A DNA stretch of 14,258 bases, from assembly GCA_028565635.1 (NCBI GenBank), contig JAOXYB010033373.1, positions 1 to 14,258 of the forward strand, in the 5' to 3' direction. Under the pieces are notes generated by a model, which had not been told where the DNA came from, made no database searches, and was given only the letters and a program-made list of their open reading frames with translations. The translations under genes and the position numbers were made by a program. Positions 1-8,655 of the stretch are shown piece after piece. How positions within the stretch are numbered: position 1 is the first letter of the stretch; each line of letters opens with the position of its first letter. The DNA is from Phoronis ovalis (taxonomy: Eukaryota; Phoronida; Phoronidae).

Positions 1-29
1 CAGACATAATTTTGACCCCAATTACTTCC

Positions 30-54
30 AACATGGCCGACTAGCGGCCATGTT
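30..54. repeat. Perfect short hairpin (10-bp stem, 5-nt loop)
   Basis: AACATGGCCG at 30-39 is exactly complementary to CGGCCATGTT at 45-54, with the loop ACTAG. The stem is GC-rich compared with the AT-rich surroundings. It could be the end or core of a small palindromic repeat cut by the window edge. No gene context is visible. Confidence 0.7.
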
Positions 55-1779
55 TGTTCCCGAGAGTGCACGTTATGAAGTGCCAATTTTGGGACAGACT
101 AAGTGATGACTGGATTCACGAATTTAAGGCCACTAGGTTGGTAGGTATTAGGCCAGGTGACATAGATGGCTTTATAACTAAAGAATCGAAACTACATCAT
201 ATGATGGGCATCTGTCTGCACCAGCAGACCTCTTGTTATAACCTCATATATTATATTTAATTTGTGCTTCTATATTCACCTAGGACATAATATGTATTTG
301 AACTTTCTGTTGTTTCAGTATAATAAATAGAGGGGTAATAAATAGGCCACTTCTTATCCAGTCAATGTCGTTGTCGATATATCAGATTCTACAGTACTTT
401 TTCTTTAAAAACAGATAGTAAGGGTCACTGCTTCATCATCTTTAATTTTTCAATGCATTTAGTGGTCACTAAAGAGGTCACTGAGGTTAGTCCAAAAACA
501 ACGCTTTTTTAATATTTGTTGGAAAGTTCAAAAATGATGTTGAAAGGTCGTTTAAAAGTCATACAAAGATCACAGAAATCAATAGCAACAATTTGCTAAG
601 AGGATATTGAGATATCTAGTATGTACATTTGTATGATAATTAATAGGTGCGATGCATCGAGTCTGCTTTGCATCCTTTATATCGGACATATACACTTCTG
701 GCATATAGTATAAGGACGACAACTTTTCCTTATTAGATATCTGTCTCACGGCTTTTACTGGTACCAATGACATCAAATCAATAATCCTAATTTGGCCATA
801 ATGAGATTTAGCTCTGTAATATATAAAGCATGACGTCATTGATGATTTTTTTGACTATATCTAGTACTTAAATCAAATAAGAATCAACAGGCTGACAGGT
901 TAAATTCGAGTTACTTAATGTATTTATTACTTACACATTTTGCACTATTTTAGCGAAATATAATTATTTTGTAGAGAACAGTTTATTCGATCATTTCAAT
1001 AACTATATAACTCGATCACCCTAAATAATCGGAATAATTTGAAGACAATATTTGGGAATGCTACTATCGAGTGATCTAAAGTGAAAACTGTATCTACATG
1101 TAACAGCCCACCCAAGCGAAACATTCAAAAATGGCGTTAAAAATTAGAACTAGACAAAACTCATTTGCGTAGAAAAATAAATCAGGGGATCAATTAAAAA
1201 CAGGTCTCAATACTTTATTTACATCGAAAACCATAAATACAAAGGAATTAACCCGAACCTATATAGTGATAGGTGTTATTGAAGTAAACATGTTGTGTTA
1301 TTCCTATTTTTACTTTAAATCACTGACTAATATTACTGAATCAGCAAAACGTGAGATTTTTTTATGTAATGAATACCATGGAAGAACACCGTAATCCCGT
1401 ATAACAACCCAGCAAACATGATTACTTATACGATCTCAAGGTGATACCTTTATTTTTATTTAGTAATCAATCTTATTCGACGTTTATTTGCAGGGTGATT
1501 ATGTGTATAAAAAAGAAATAATAATACATATCATGTCTCTGCTTGTGTAAGAATGATAAATTATTATTTGTATTAGTTTACAATGACTACGCACGTATGT
1601 AATTCAAGAGGGCTACTGCGTAAAGCGTATCTCCGTCATTAAACTTAAGACCTGCTGTGGAGTTCATAAATTTATTCTTCATCGACTTTGCTAACGCAAT
1701 AACAATATTAGTGAGGCGGGTTTTTTTTGTTGAAAAAATGCATTGATCATTGTCATAGTATTTTGGTGTTTGTTTTGAA
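55..1779. other. AT-rich non-coding stretch
   Basis: I find no convincing coding region here. The open frames are short, lack recognisable domains and have compositions expected by chance (for example 54-260 on + and 579-839 on -). No tRNA-like or rRNA-like segment was seen. There are scattered poly-T and poly-A runs and no clear tandem repeat. It is best read as intergenic DNA or intron of an unseen gene. Confidence 0.55.
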
Positions 1780-2619
1780 TTCTATCGAGCTCCAATCCAA
1801 TTAATTTAAAGCTAAGCTAGACGCTCGTCACTGTTTAATTAAAAATCTGAATTTCATTTTTTTTTCACACAAAATAGATGTTTTCTGAAACTTTAATCTT
1901 CAAGCTATGCCATATTGGTACTTTCATGGTATTGTGGGACATGAATGAAATTTAATTAACTTTTAATGAAACCCTATAAAAATCCCATTAGATCATAATG
2001 CCTTCTAACAACATTTTTCGCAAGTAAACGATACTCCCATAATTTTTATGGACCATTTTTAAATTGCATCAGGGATTTTGATTATAGAATCAAGTTAGTT
2101 TTTTTTCCGCAAGAATAACAAAGACCTTTTTTTGAACATTAAGCAATAATTCAAAGATTTGTCATAACAAATATTGGGAGTATCGTTTACTTCTAAAAAA
2201 CGTAGTTATATCGAATTTAGATGCGCTGGTTTTTCCGGTAGGATGTACCTTATGATTTTTATAAGGTGTCATAAACGTTAATTAAATTTCATTCGCTGCA
2301 CACACGAATCTAAAATACCACCATGACATAGCATGATTGGTAAAGTTACAGAAAACTTTTATTTTGGTTTTTCCGGTAGGATGTACCTTATGATTTTTAT
2401 AAGGTGTCATAAACGTTAATTAAATTTCATGCGTTGCACACACGAATCTAAAATACCACCATGACATAGCATGATTGGTGAAGTTTCAGAAAACATTTAT
2501 TTTGTGAGAAAAAATGTATTGCAGATTCATAGTTTCGCGACATTTTATTTAAACGTGAGTCTAGCTTTGCCTTAAATGCTATAAAACCATTTAGCTTCTG
2601 GTGTGTTGCGTCGATAGAA
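1780..2619. mobile_element. Large imperfect palindrome (fold-back or MITE-like element)
   Basis: Successive blocks of the left half recur as reverse complements, in mirrored order, in the right half. 1780-1788 pairs with 2611-2619. 1880-1893 pairs with 2481-2494 (14 of 14). 1943-1960 pairs with 2277-2294 (18 of 18). 2022-2039 pairs with 2175-2192 (18 of 18). Weaker homology continues inward to a centre near 2105. The halves have diverged by substitutions and indels, so this is an old fold-back structure. No open reading frame of note lies inside, so it would be non-autonomous. The outer limits are uncertain: similarity fades outside 1780 and 2619, and I could not define a target-site duplication. 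An alternative is an ancient inverted duplication unrelated to transposition. Confidence 0.72.
2228..2503. repeat. Two-copy tandem repeat, 138-bp unit
   Basis: 2228-2365 is repeated at 2366-2503 with only a few substitutions. Both copies open with GGTTTTTCCGGTAGGATG and run to the block TTTATTTTG. The duplication lies wholly inside the right arm of the palindrome at 1780-2619 and has no counterpart duplication in the left arm. It is therefore younger than the inverted structure. At the block GAAACTT/AAGTTTC the second copy matches the left arm better (AAGTTTCAG against AAGTTACAG in the first copy). Confidence 0.93.
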
Positions 2620-3870
2620 AATAACTGATTAAATAAACATCATAACCTTCCTCGAAAAAAATTGCATTGATTTTAGAGGTGTTAATTTCAGTAATGAAAT
2701 GGAACTTTGTCGCGTTCGCAATAGTATCTTTTTAAGAAATCTTTTGCAATCAATTTTTATAGAAATCGTAAACATAATTAATGTATTTCCGAATGTCCAA
2801 TTCCACCCTTCTCATCCTGTTTATGAATCAACCAGCTACGATAGAATAATTGCTCGTAAGGTTTCTAAAATCGCTTTCCTGTATATATTTTTCCTGAAAC
2901 TGTTTTTTCCTGCGCGTTCTATAAAAAATCGGAAGGAAAGAAAAAAAAGATCAAACCCTTGACAATGAATGTTACTTCTTTTATCTTTTTTATATCCAAT
3001 TACGTGTCTCTCTTTGAAATGCTTATGACAACGCAAAAACAAACATTGCTGTATTGTTTTTCTTATTATTTGAGTTTGTATTGAAAAGAATGACGTAGCA
3101 CAAGATTATTTATAATAGTGCATTGACTATCATAGTTTGACATCGTTTAACAGGATAAAATTTGTCGTTGTTTTTCCAATACGTAAATACGCGTAGATAC
3201 ATTTCCTGTTTTACGTATTCATTGTAAATAGCAGACCAACATATGTTAAACACAATTCGATTGATTTACCGAGTAGAGCACAGAAAGATGTTTAAGTCAT
3301 CTATAACTGGAAACGGTGAGAAGCTTTCGTTTATACATTATGTAACCTTTTAAGTTTTGTTTTCTCATCGATTGTTACCATATCAGTTTCAGTTATATTA
3401 GGGTTTAGTAAAATGCTATACTCAGTAATGACAATGATGAATTAGCTAGATTATCTAAAGGATATTTATTTATAATAATCTAGTGAGAATGCCTTTATAT
3501 TTTTTATTTATTCTTTTTACAACAATGAAAGGGAGACTGTACTTTAAGTGTGAGCATTTGCTATCATGATTTTAAGATTCGAGTATTCCACTATAGAACT
3601 CCTGCTGTACTGAAACATATACTCAAGAAAAGCCTGTTGATATGGACTTATGACAGTGTGTACGCGGGACTGTATGATACCTCGTACCAGCATCTTAATT
3701 AGTCACTATTAACTGTTTCATCATTTATTGTGTTGCTGCCACGCGAGTACTACCAACCAGAAACTTTAAATCACTGTGAGATAACAATGGTATGTTCCTA
3801 AACGTTCGACAACTCAAATAACTTTACATCACATAGCGCATGCCAATTTATATAATAATTAATGGCCTTC
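2620..3870. other. AT-rich non-coding stretch
   Basis: No supported gene. The open frames at 2699-2962 (+) and 2836-3042 (-) overlap on opposite strands and are dominated by residues encoded by A/T-rich codons (Phe, Ile, Lys, Arg). They show no domain. No tandem or long inverted repeat was noticed. Confidence 0.55.
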
Positions 3871-4304
3871 GGCCCATAACCCCAGGGGTACTTGACAGAA
3901 CAGTTGGTAGGGGTGTGCGGCCCAGGGTAAAACACCCTGACCCTGTGGTAAATGAAAAAAACATGAAAAATATACCCTGTCGTAAATAACTCTCCCGAAA
4001 TAGATACCCTGTGAAAAATTCACTTGAAAATTACATACCCTGTGGTAAATAAATATGGAAAAATTTACGACCTTATTTTTTCATACCTGTCGTAAATGCG
4101 TTTCCCAAGAAATACACCCTGTGGTAAATGAATATTTTTTGAAAATATTTCCAGCAAGAACATTATTCCCTGTGGTAAATAAGGCTTATAGAAGCGTGAA
4201 AAACATACCCTGTGGTAAACTGCTGGAGCTGAAAAAAGGGGGCCTGTTAGGCGGCACATGTATATAGTGACTTTGAATGGCAGTACCTCCCGGGCCCATA
4301 ACCC
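3871..4304. mobile_element. Compact non-autonomous transposon-like element with flanking 12-bp direct repeat
   Basis: GGCCCATAACCC occurs perfectly at 3871-3882 and again at 4293-4304 in the same orientation, as a target-site duplication would. Just inside, the ends are related in inverted orientation. The left end begins CAGGGGTACTT. The right end read on the minus strand begins CGGGAGGTACT. Each is followed about 30-45 bp inward by a GTGYSGCC-type block (GTGTGCGGCCC on the left, CATGTGCCGCC on the right, minus strand). The interior, about 410 bp, holds an array of a short motif (annotated separately) and no credible protein. A similar terminus occurs at the end of the window, which supports a repeated family. 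The superfamily is unknown to me. The 12-bp length is longer than typical target duplications, so part of it may belong to the element ends. Confidence 0.68.
3940..4220. repeat. Array of eight CCCTGTGGTAAAT-type motifs
   Basis: Copies of CCCTGT(G/C)GTAAAT or close variants lie at about 3940, 3973, 4015, 4046, 4084, 4115, 4166 and 4206, all on the + strand. Start-to-start spacing is 31-51 bp. The copy at 4015 is degraded (CCCTGTGAAAAAT) and the one at 4084 lacks one C. Copies at 3973 and 4084 share the CGTAAAT variant and similar downstream text (CCC, then GAAATA, then another motif). This hints at a higher-order unit of three motifs, about 106-111 bp. Spacers are A-rich and variable. The array fills the interior of the transposon-like element. 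Confidence 0.88.
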
Positions 4305-6204
4305 TGTAATACAAAGAAATAACACAATGCAATTCAATACCATACATGTATGTGAGAAGGTCATAGTACTAACCCGTTGTAAACATTATTTAATTAAAAT
4401 ACAAAACGCAGTCTACATATTATATATATTCGGCGTTTTGTTATCCCTTAGCTGTAAAAGAAATCTACATATACACTCCTCACAATGTTTTCAATAGTGA
4501 CGGGGGTGAAACGTCCAGAAAAATTAAAAGGTATGGTGTTTATAGAAGGCTACGGATTAGTATCTCGGGGGACATTGTCAATCAACTTACCATTTAGCAA
4601 GTGCTCAAATATTGTTATTTTGCGTGCATTTCTAAGAACGCAACAGGAAAAGACAAGTATCACCCCAAAGAAGGAATTTCCTCTACAACTTTCTAGCACA
4701 AATCTCGCTGAGGTCTCCATATGTTTCTCTCTAGTGACTATGAATCACATTTGTGAGGAATGATATACGCATAGTTTCATATGTTTTCGGGGTTATAACT
4801 TTTCATAATGTTACGGAAATCACTGTTTTAGATCATTCTTAAAAAGATTCTTCTTTATTAGTAAATTAACTGGAATCTCGGCAATCCTTCATTTCATTAG
4901 GTTGGAAATAAGCACCACTTGCATATAAAACAATTATATATATAATATATTTTTCTTTATTTGTGCTTGCTTTCCTATAAGCATTGGTTCTGTACCATGT
5001 ATTACACATTATCATGAACACACAGCACTTTGCAACATCAATAATTCTATTTCTTTAAAACTTAATAACATGGGGAATAATGAAAGCACTTGCATTTCTG
5101 AATGTCAAATGCCAGCAATTGAAATATTAATTTCTTTTTTTACTAGATAAATTAATGTGTGCATTAATAAAAAAACGTACATGTTAGACTTCAATGACAA
5201 TAATCCCCATAAGATTTATTAAATTTGAGCTACATTATTGAACACATTTATTAATCACAATGGATTTGGTGTTCTCAGAATTTTGCGTTGCGATGTTACG
5301 AAAGCATTGTCATATTCTTAGTTAAAGTTTTGATCTTTTGAAAAATTTAATTGTTATTCGATAGTTATCTTTTGAACTTTTGACTCGACAAAGAAGTTAA
5401 GCATCTCAGCTCGTACACTAAACTTGAATAAACAATTCGTACATTACTACGACAACGCGCGTGACATTGGATGGGATGTAACACAGAGCGCTTTTTGATT
5501 GATGTACATCAAGTGAAACCAATCAAATTGAGTACGTGATTTTTAAAGGTGTTTTCTTATCCAGTGTGAGAACCCTAGTAGTCGAATTATTTATTTTCCT
5601 GGTATTTCATTTTAAATAGAAGTACATCAGAGACATCATCCAAGGTTACTTTACTAAGGAGTAAGTGTCTCGTTGGGACATACACTTTATGCTTTAATGA
5701 AGTAAAATATGAAAAACATTAATCAAATTATACGTATATAGGATTTGTTAATTGCTTGGTCACTTACAGCGTACCATAAAGTGGACATCTGTTAACATGT
5801 ATGGCAATATATGCATAAAAAGTAAACGTCTCTTCTGCTTTCTTTTCAGCACTGCACATACATCAGGAGTAAAAAATAAGAAAATTAAGAAGTAACGGAG
5901 ATATGACCCATGAATTTTAATTACACAAGCTAGGTCAACCATTGTTCCGTCAACCGTTAATAGTTACATTTACCACGGTGGCGAATCAAAGCAAATAATA
6001 TACTGGAGAATAACATCTTGTAGGTCACGTACGGAAGTGTCTTTATGGATATTATGCTGGCTGCACTGGATAGTATTCATTAAAAACGCTGCGTGAGTAA
6101 TTTCTAAGACAAGGAGATGATTTAGTGATGCTGGTCATATAGAAACACTTTAAAAATGTGGTTTCATAATTGAAAATATTCATCGTTAAAATTCGCCTAG
6201 TCTC
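4305..6204. other. AT-rich non-coding stretch upstream of the receptor gene
   Basis: I see no supported coding region. Open frames at 4485-4763 (+) and 5760-5942 (-) have no recognisable motif. There is a short stretch of AT dinucleotides near 4934-4949. A small inverted repeat (TTTGATTG at 5494-5501, CAATCAAA at 5520-5527) is present but too short to call an element. The 3' part presumably contains the upstream control region of the GPCR gene, but I cannot identify specific sites other than the TATA-like box. Confidence 0.5.
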
Positions 6205-6240
6205 TATATATAGACACAAACGTATGAGCTTTTAAACAGT
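6205..6240 (+). promoter_or_regulatory. Possible TATA box and initiator for the GPCR gene
   Basis: TATATATAG lies at 6205-6213, and an initiator-like ACAGTC is found with its central A at 6238. That is about 33 bases from the TATA start, close to the usual metazoan TATA-to-start spacing. A start there would give a 5' untranslated leader of about 160 nt with no required intron. Such motifs are common in AT-rich DNA, so this is inference only. A spliced upstream 5' exon cannot be excluded. Confidence 0.3.
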
Positions 6241-6397
6241 CTCATTTAAATAATGTAAAAATACAACTGGTTGACGTAATTCTCAAGTTAAACTACAGAA
6301 CAAAGGCTAATATTACGGTAGCGGCAAATATGGAAAGCTAAAGTAACATTTAACATAACGGCCTAACATAGTCACTGCATTAACAGAAAACAGCACA

Positions 6398-7501
6398 ATG
6401 GATAACGTGCTTGGCGATGAACCCAACGTTACTAATTATACTTCAACAGAACCGCCTCCGTCCCTGAAAGCATTTGCGGACATTTATGGCACTTATCATG
6501 GATTCCTAAGTGTCATTGTATGTGCATTTGGTATAACTACAAACGTGTTTAACGTGGCAGTTTTAACACGTAAGAACATGCGTACGCCTACTAACGTAAT
6601 TCTTACGGGATTAGCAATCGCCGACATCTTAACAATGATGTCTTACGTTCCTTTTGCATTACATTTCTACATATTTTATTCAAAGGAGCCATCGGCGGCA
6701 AGGAACACATTAGGATGGTCAAATTTCCTCCTGTTTCATGCTAATTTTTCAATTACGACTCATACCGTGTCTATATGGTGTGGAGTAACGTTAGCAATAT
6801 TTCGATATATTTATATTCGTTACGGAAGAAAACAACCAAACATTACAGATGTAACAAAAGCGTTGTTCGCCGTTGTGTTAGTTTATATCTATGCAATAAT
6901 CCTGGTTGTACCCAACTATCTAAGTTTAACCATTGTTCCAATACAGAACGATGATGGAGAAACATTATACTACACAATATCAGAAATTAAGGAATTAGAC
7001 TCAATAGCGTTGGCGAATTTCTGGATGCACGCTTTGCTAGTGAAGTTAATCCCTTGTTTCCTGTTGTCAGTATTTGGCGGATTGCTAGTCAGTTCTATTC
7101 ACAAAGTGCAGGTAAAAGGTAGACAATTAAAAAATGGAAGTTCACGTTCCGCCGCCTTCCGAACACGAATGCGTGAGCATTCCCGTACCACCCGAATGTT
7201 AACTGTAGTCATTATTTTATTTCTTGTGACGGAATTCCCTCAAGGCGTCTTAACGTTACTGTCTGGTGTCAAGGAAGGATTCTTTTTAAAGTACTATGAA
7301 CCATTAGGCGACCTTATGGATATTATTGCTTTAATTAATAACAGTATTAATTTTATTCTTTATTGTTCAATGAGTAAAACATTTAGACAAACATTTGTTA
7401 CAATATTCTGGAACTTCGGGGAAAAGGAAGTCGAACATTCGGAATGTAATGGATTCATTAGTATAAAGACTCAACCAGGAGAAGCCACTACAGGAGTTTA
7501 G
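6398..7501 (+). CDS. Rhodopsin-class neuropeptide GPCR, dmsr-1/myosuppressin receptor-like, intronless
   Basis: This 367-aa protein is a seven-helix plasma-membrane receptor, probably for an amidated (FMRFamide- or myosuppressin-like) neuropeptide. The N-terminus has two N-glycosylation sequons (NVT at 10-12, NYT at 13-15). Approximate helices are TM1 34-57 (N49), TM2 65-92 (LAIAD, D76), TM3 108-138, TM4 153-173, TM5 205-232 (P219), TM6 264-288 and TM7 302-325, with helix 8 from 326 (SKTFRQTF). Family-like blocks are RKNMRTPTNVILTGLA, LFHANFS, TEFPQG and NFILYCSMS. Canonical switches are altered: DRY is FRY (135-137), CWxP is TEFP (278-281) and NPxxY is NFILY (318-322). As I recall, these are usual for the DMSR-type family. 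No extracellular cysteine pair is present. The third intracellular loop (236-266) is rich in Arg and Lys. The C-terminus ends TGV, a possible class I PDZ ligand, and C350 could be palmitoylated. The start codon has A at -3 and G at +4, and an in-frame stop lies at 6356-6358, so the ORF is complete. Arthropod and nematode relatives mostly couple to Gi/o; the ligand here is unknown. Confidence 0.93.
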   Translation: MDNVLGDEPNVTNYTSTEPPPSLKAFADIYGTYHGFLSVIVCAFGITTNVFNVAVLTRKNMRTPTNVILTGLAIADILTMMSYVPFALHFYIFYSKEPSAARNTLGWSNFLLFHANFSITTHTVSIWCGVTLAIFRYIYIRYGRKQPNITDVTKALFAVVLVYIYAIILVVPNYLSLTIVPIQNDDGETLYYTISEIKELDSIALANFWMHALLVKLIPCFLLSVFGGLLVSSIHKVQVKGRQLKNGSSRSAAFRTRMREHSRTTRMLTVVIILFLVTEFPQGVLTLLSGVKEGFFLKYYEPLGDLMDIIALINNSINFILYCSMSKTFRQTFVTIFWNFGEKEVEHSECNGFISIKTQPGEATTGV

Positions 7502-7795
7502 AACAAGAAAGCATACTTTTGTTTCAGACTGCTAGAATAGTGATACGAATATTAAGTTGTGACAAATTTCATTCGCTGTCAAATACAGTTTGTGACCAAG
7601 CTGATAACCGCCTCGCCATCTGGTGGTATTTCGAGATACTTTCTAGTAACTGAAGTTTCCCTCATACTGGGCGAAACGTCACAATGCTTAAAATATTCTT
7701 TGGTTGTGGCTGGTTTAAAAACACATAGTTGCATTTTATGTATCACATCAGTGCCGACCTTTTCACAATCCGTCGTGTGAGTTTTGTTTGACAGA
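7502..7795 (+). other. Probable 3' untranslated region of the GPCR gene
   Basis: This is the interval between the TAG stop and the first AATAAA downstream. An open frame at 7559-7780 runs through it but starts inside the presumed UTR and has no recognisable domain, so I treat it as fortuitous. The segment is less AT-rich than the intergenic DNA that follows. It carries a CTCF-like motif at 7615-7626. Confidence 0.5.
7615..7626 (-). promoter_or_regulatory. CTCF-core-like motif
   Basis: On the minus strand these bases read CCACCAGATGGC, which fits every position of the animal CTCF core consensus CCASYAGRKGGC. The following bases on that strand are GAGGC, a partial match to the usual GCGCT extension. 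CTCF is present in most bilaterians. Binding is inference from one motif, which could also occur by chance or as part of a repeat. Confidence 0.4.
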
Positions 7796-7801
7796 AATAA
7801 A
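7796..7801 (+). terminator. Polyadenylation signal AATAAA
   Basis: This is the canonical hexamer about 295 nt after the GPCR stop codon, followed by AT-rich DNA. It is a plausible 3' end for the receptor transcript. I see no T/G-rich downstream element that is decisive. Confidence 0.55.
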
Positions 7802-8438
7802 ATATGCTTATTTATAATACTTATAAAAGCTTTTTCTCTTTTAAAAGTAATGCGTCAATTATTTAAAATAATAATTAATTTTAAAATTGCAAAACACGTG
7901 TAAAATTATCAGATATAACGCTTGAGAACTTTTGTGTGACTGTTTAATATTCAAAATTGCAAGGGCAAAAACAGGCAGATTTTGATTTGCTTAGATGCGC
8001 ACATAAAAAAAAAGCTTTTTTTATCTGCTTTTGAGTTATTTTTAGATGTTGTTTTGCTTTCATAAACAACATCCTATGTCAGAGTGTTCTCAACAAGTAA
8101 ATAAGTAACAATCAACAAGTAACAATAAGTCCGGACCAATTTGCGGACAGATTGCCCCGTTTTTTGCGTCTCGGGTTAAAGTTGGCTTACTGCCACTCGC
8201 CTTGTACGTGACAGTTAGTATCATCGGCACCACCTATTGGGAATACCAAGAACTAACAGCCGTTTAGCAAAATATTTTTTTCTTTTACAAATATGTAGAT
8301 ACTATTTTTGCCTTTTCCTCAACGGAAAATGCTAATATCCCTGAAACTTTATATCGGGAGTGAATAACTAGGTAAGTAGCGGACTTAGTCAGTGAAAAGA
8401 AAAGGCAAAATGAGGCTATTTGAAGATTTACAAAAAAA
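7802..8438. other. AT-rich non-coding stretch
   Basis: No gene is supported. It contains a perfect AAAAAAAGCTTTTTTT hairpin-like palindrome around 8008-8023 and a short partial repetition of CAACAAGTAA around 8090-8126. An open frame on the minus strand at 8285-8533 is the opposite-strand shadow of the THAP remnant. Confidence 0.5.
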
Positions 8439-8655
8439 ATGGCGTCTAGTGAGTGGAAGAAAGATTTACGTACGTGTATCTTGCTCTGTTCCAACGTGCA
8501 TAAACAACGGGAGAAAAGATGTACATTTATCATTTCATAAATAACCCGTTGATAAAGAATTAAGAGAACAATGGATTAGTAAAATTACGTGCGATCCTGG
8601 GTCAAATTCGGTGGAAGACGAATACTGTTTACAATTACGCAGTTTGAGAATTTGA
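8439..8655 (+). pseudogene. Degraded THAP-type zinc-finger coding fragment
   Basis: The frame starting at 8482 reads CSVPTCINNGRKDVHLSFHK, then a TAA stop (8542-8544), then PVDKELREQWISKITCDPGS. This is the layout of a THAP domain: C-x(2-4)-C at the start, an LSFHxFP block, then a conserved Trp (codon at 8572) about 10 residues after the Pro. The stop replaces the aromatic residue expected before that Pro. A likely original start is ATG at 8439 (MASSEWKKDLRT), but it is one frame off from the CSVPTC frame, so an indel near 8470-8482 is implied. Beyond about 8600 the reading frame again seems to shift, and no clear CxxH end of the domain remains. THAP domains bind DNA and occur in P-element-type transposases and in host regulators. 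Which kind this came from cannot be told. No transposase core was found next to it. Confidence 0.72.

Noticed and set aside
2699-2962. 87-codon open frame on +
   Set aside because: Low-complexity Phe/Ile/Lys/Arg composition from AT-rich DNA, overlapped by an equally long minus-strand frame.
4055-4267. Open frame on + with repeated PVVN peptides
   Set aside because: It is a translation of the CCCTGTGGTAAAT array; the peptide repeat follows from the DNA repeat, spacing is irregular and the opposite strand is also open (4065-4364).
4485-4763. 92-codon open frame on +
   Set aside because: No recognised domain, no supporting context, and its length is not remarkable for one of six frames over 14 kb.
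5494-5527. Inverted TTTGATTG / CAATCAAA pair
   Set aside because: Only 8 bp with an 18-bp loop; expected by chance in AT-rich sequence.
7559-7780. 73-codon open frame after the receptor gene
   Set aside because: It starts with TTG-GTG-like context rather than a good ATG start, lies in the presumed 3' UTR and has no domain; the LGETSQCLK string looked faintly like a GIY-YIG segment but lacks the other residues.
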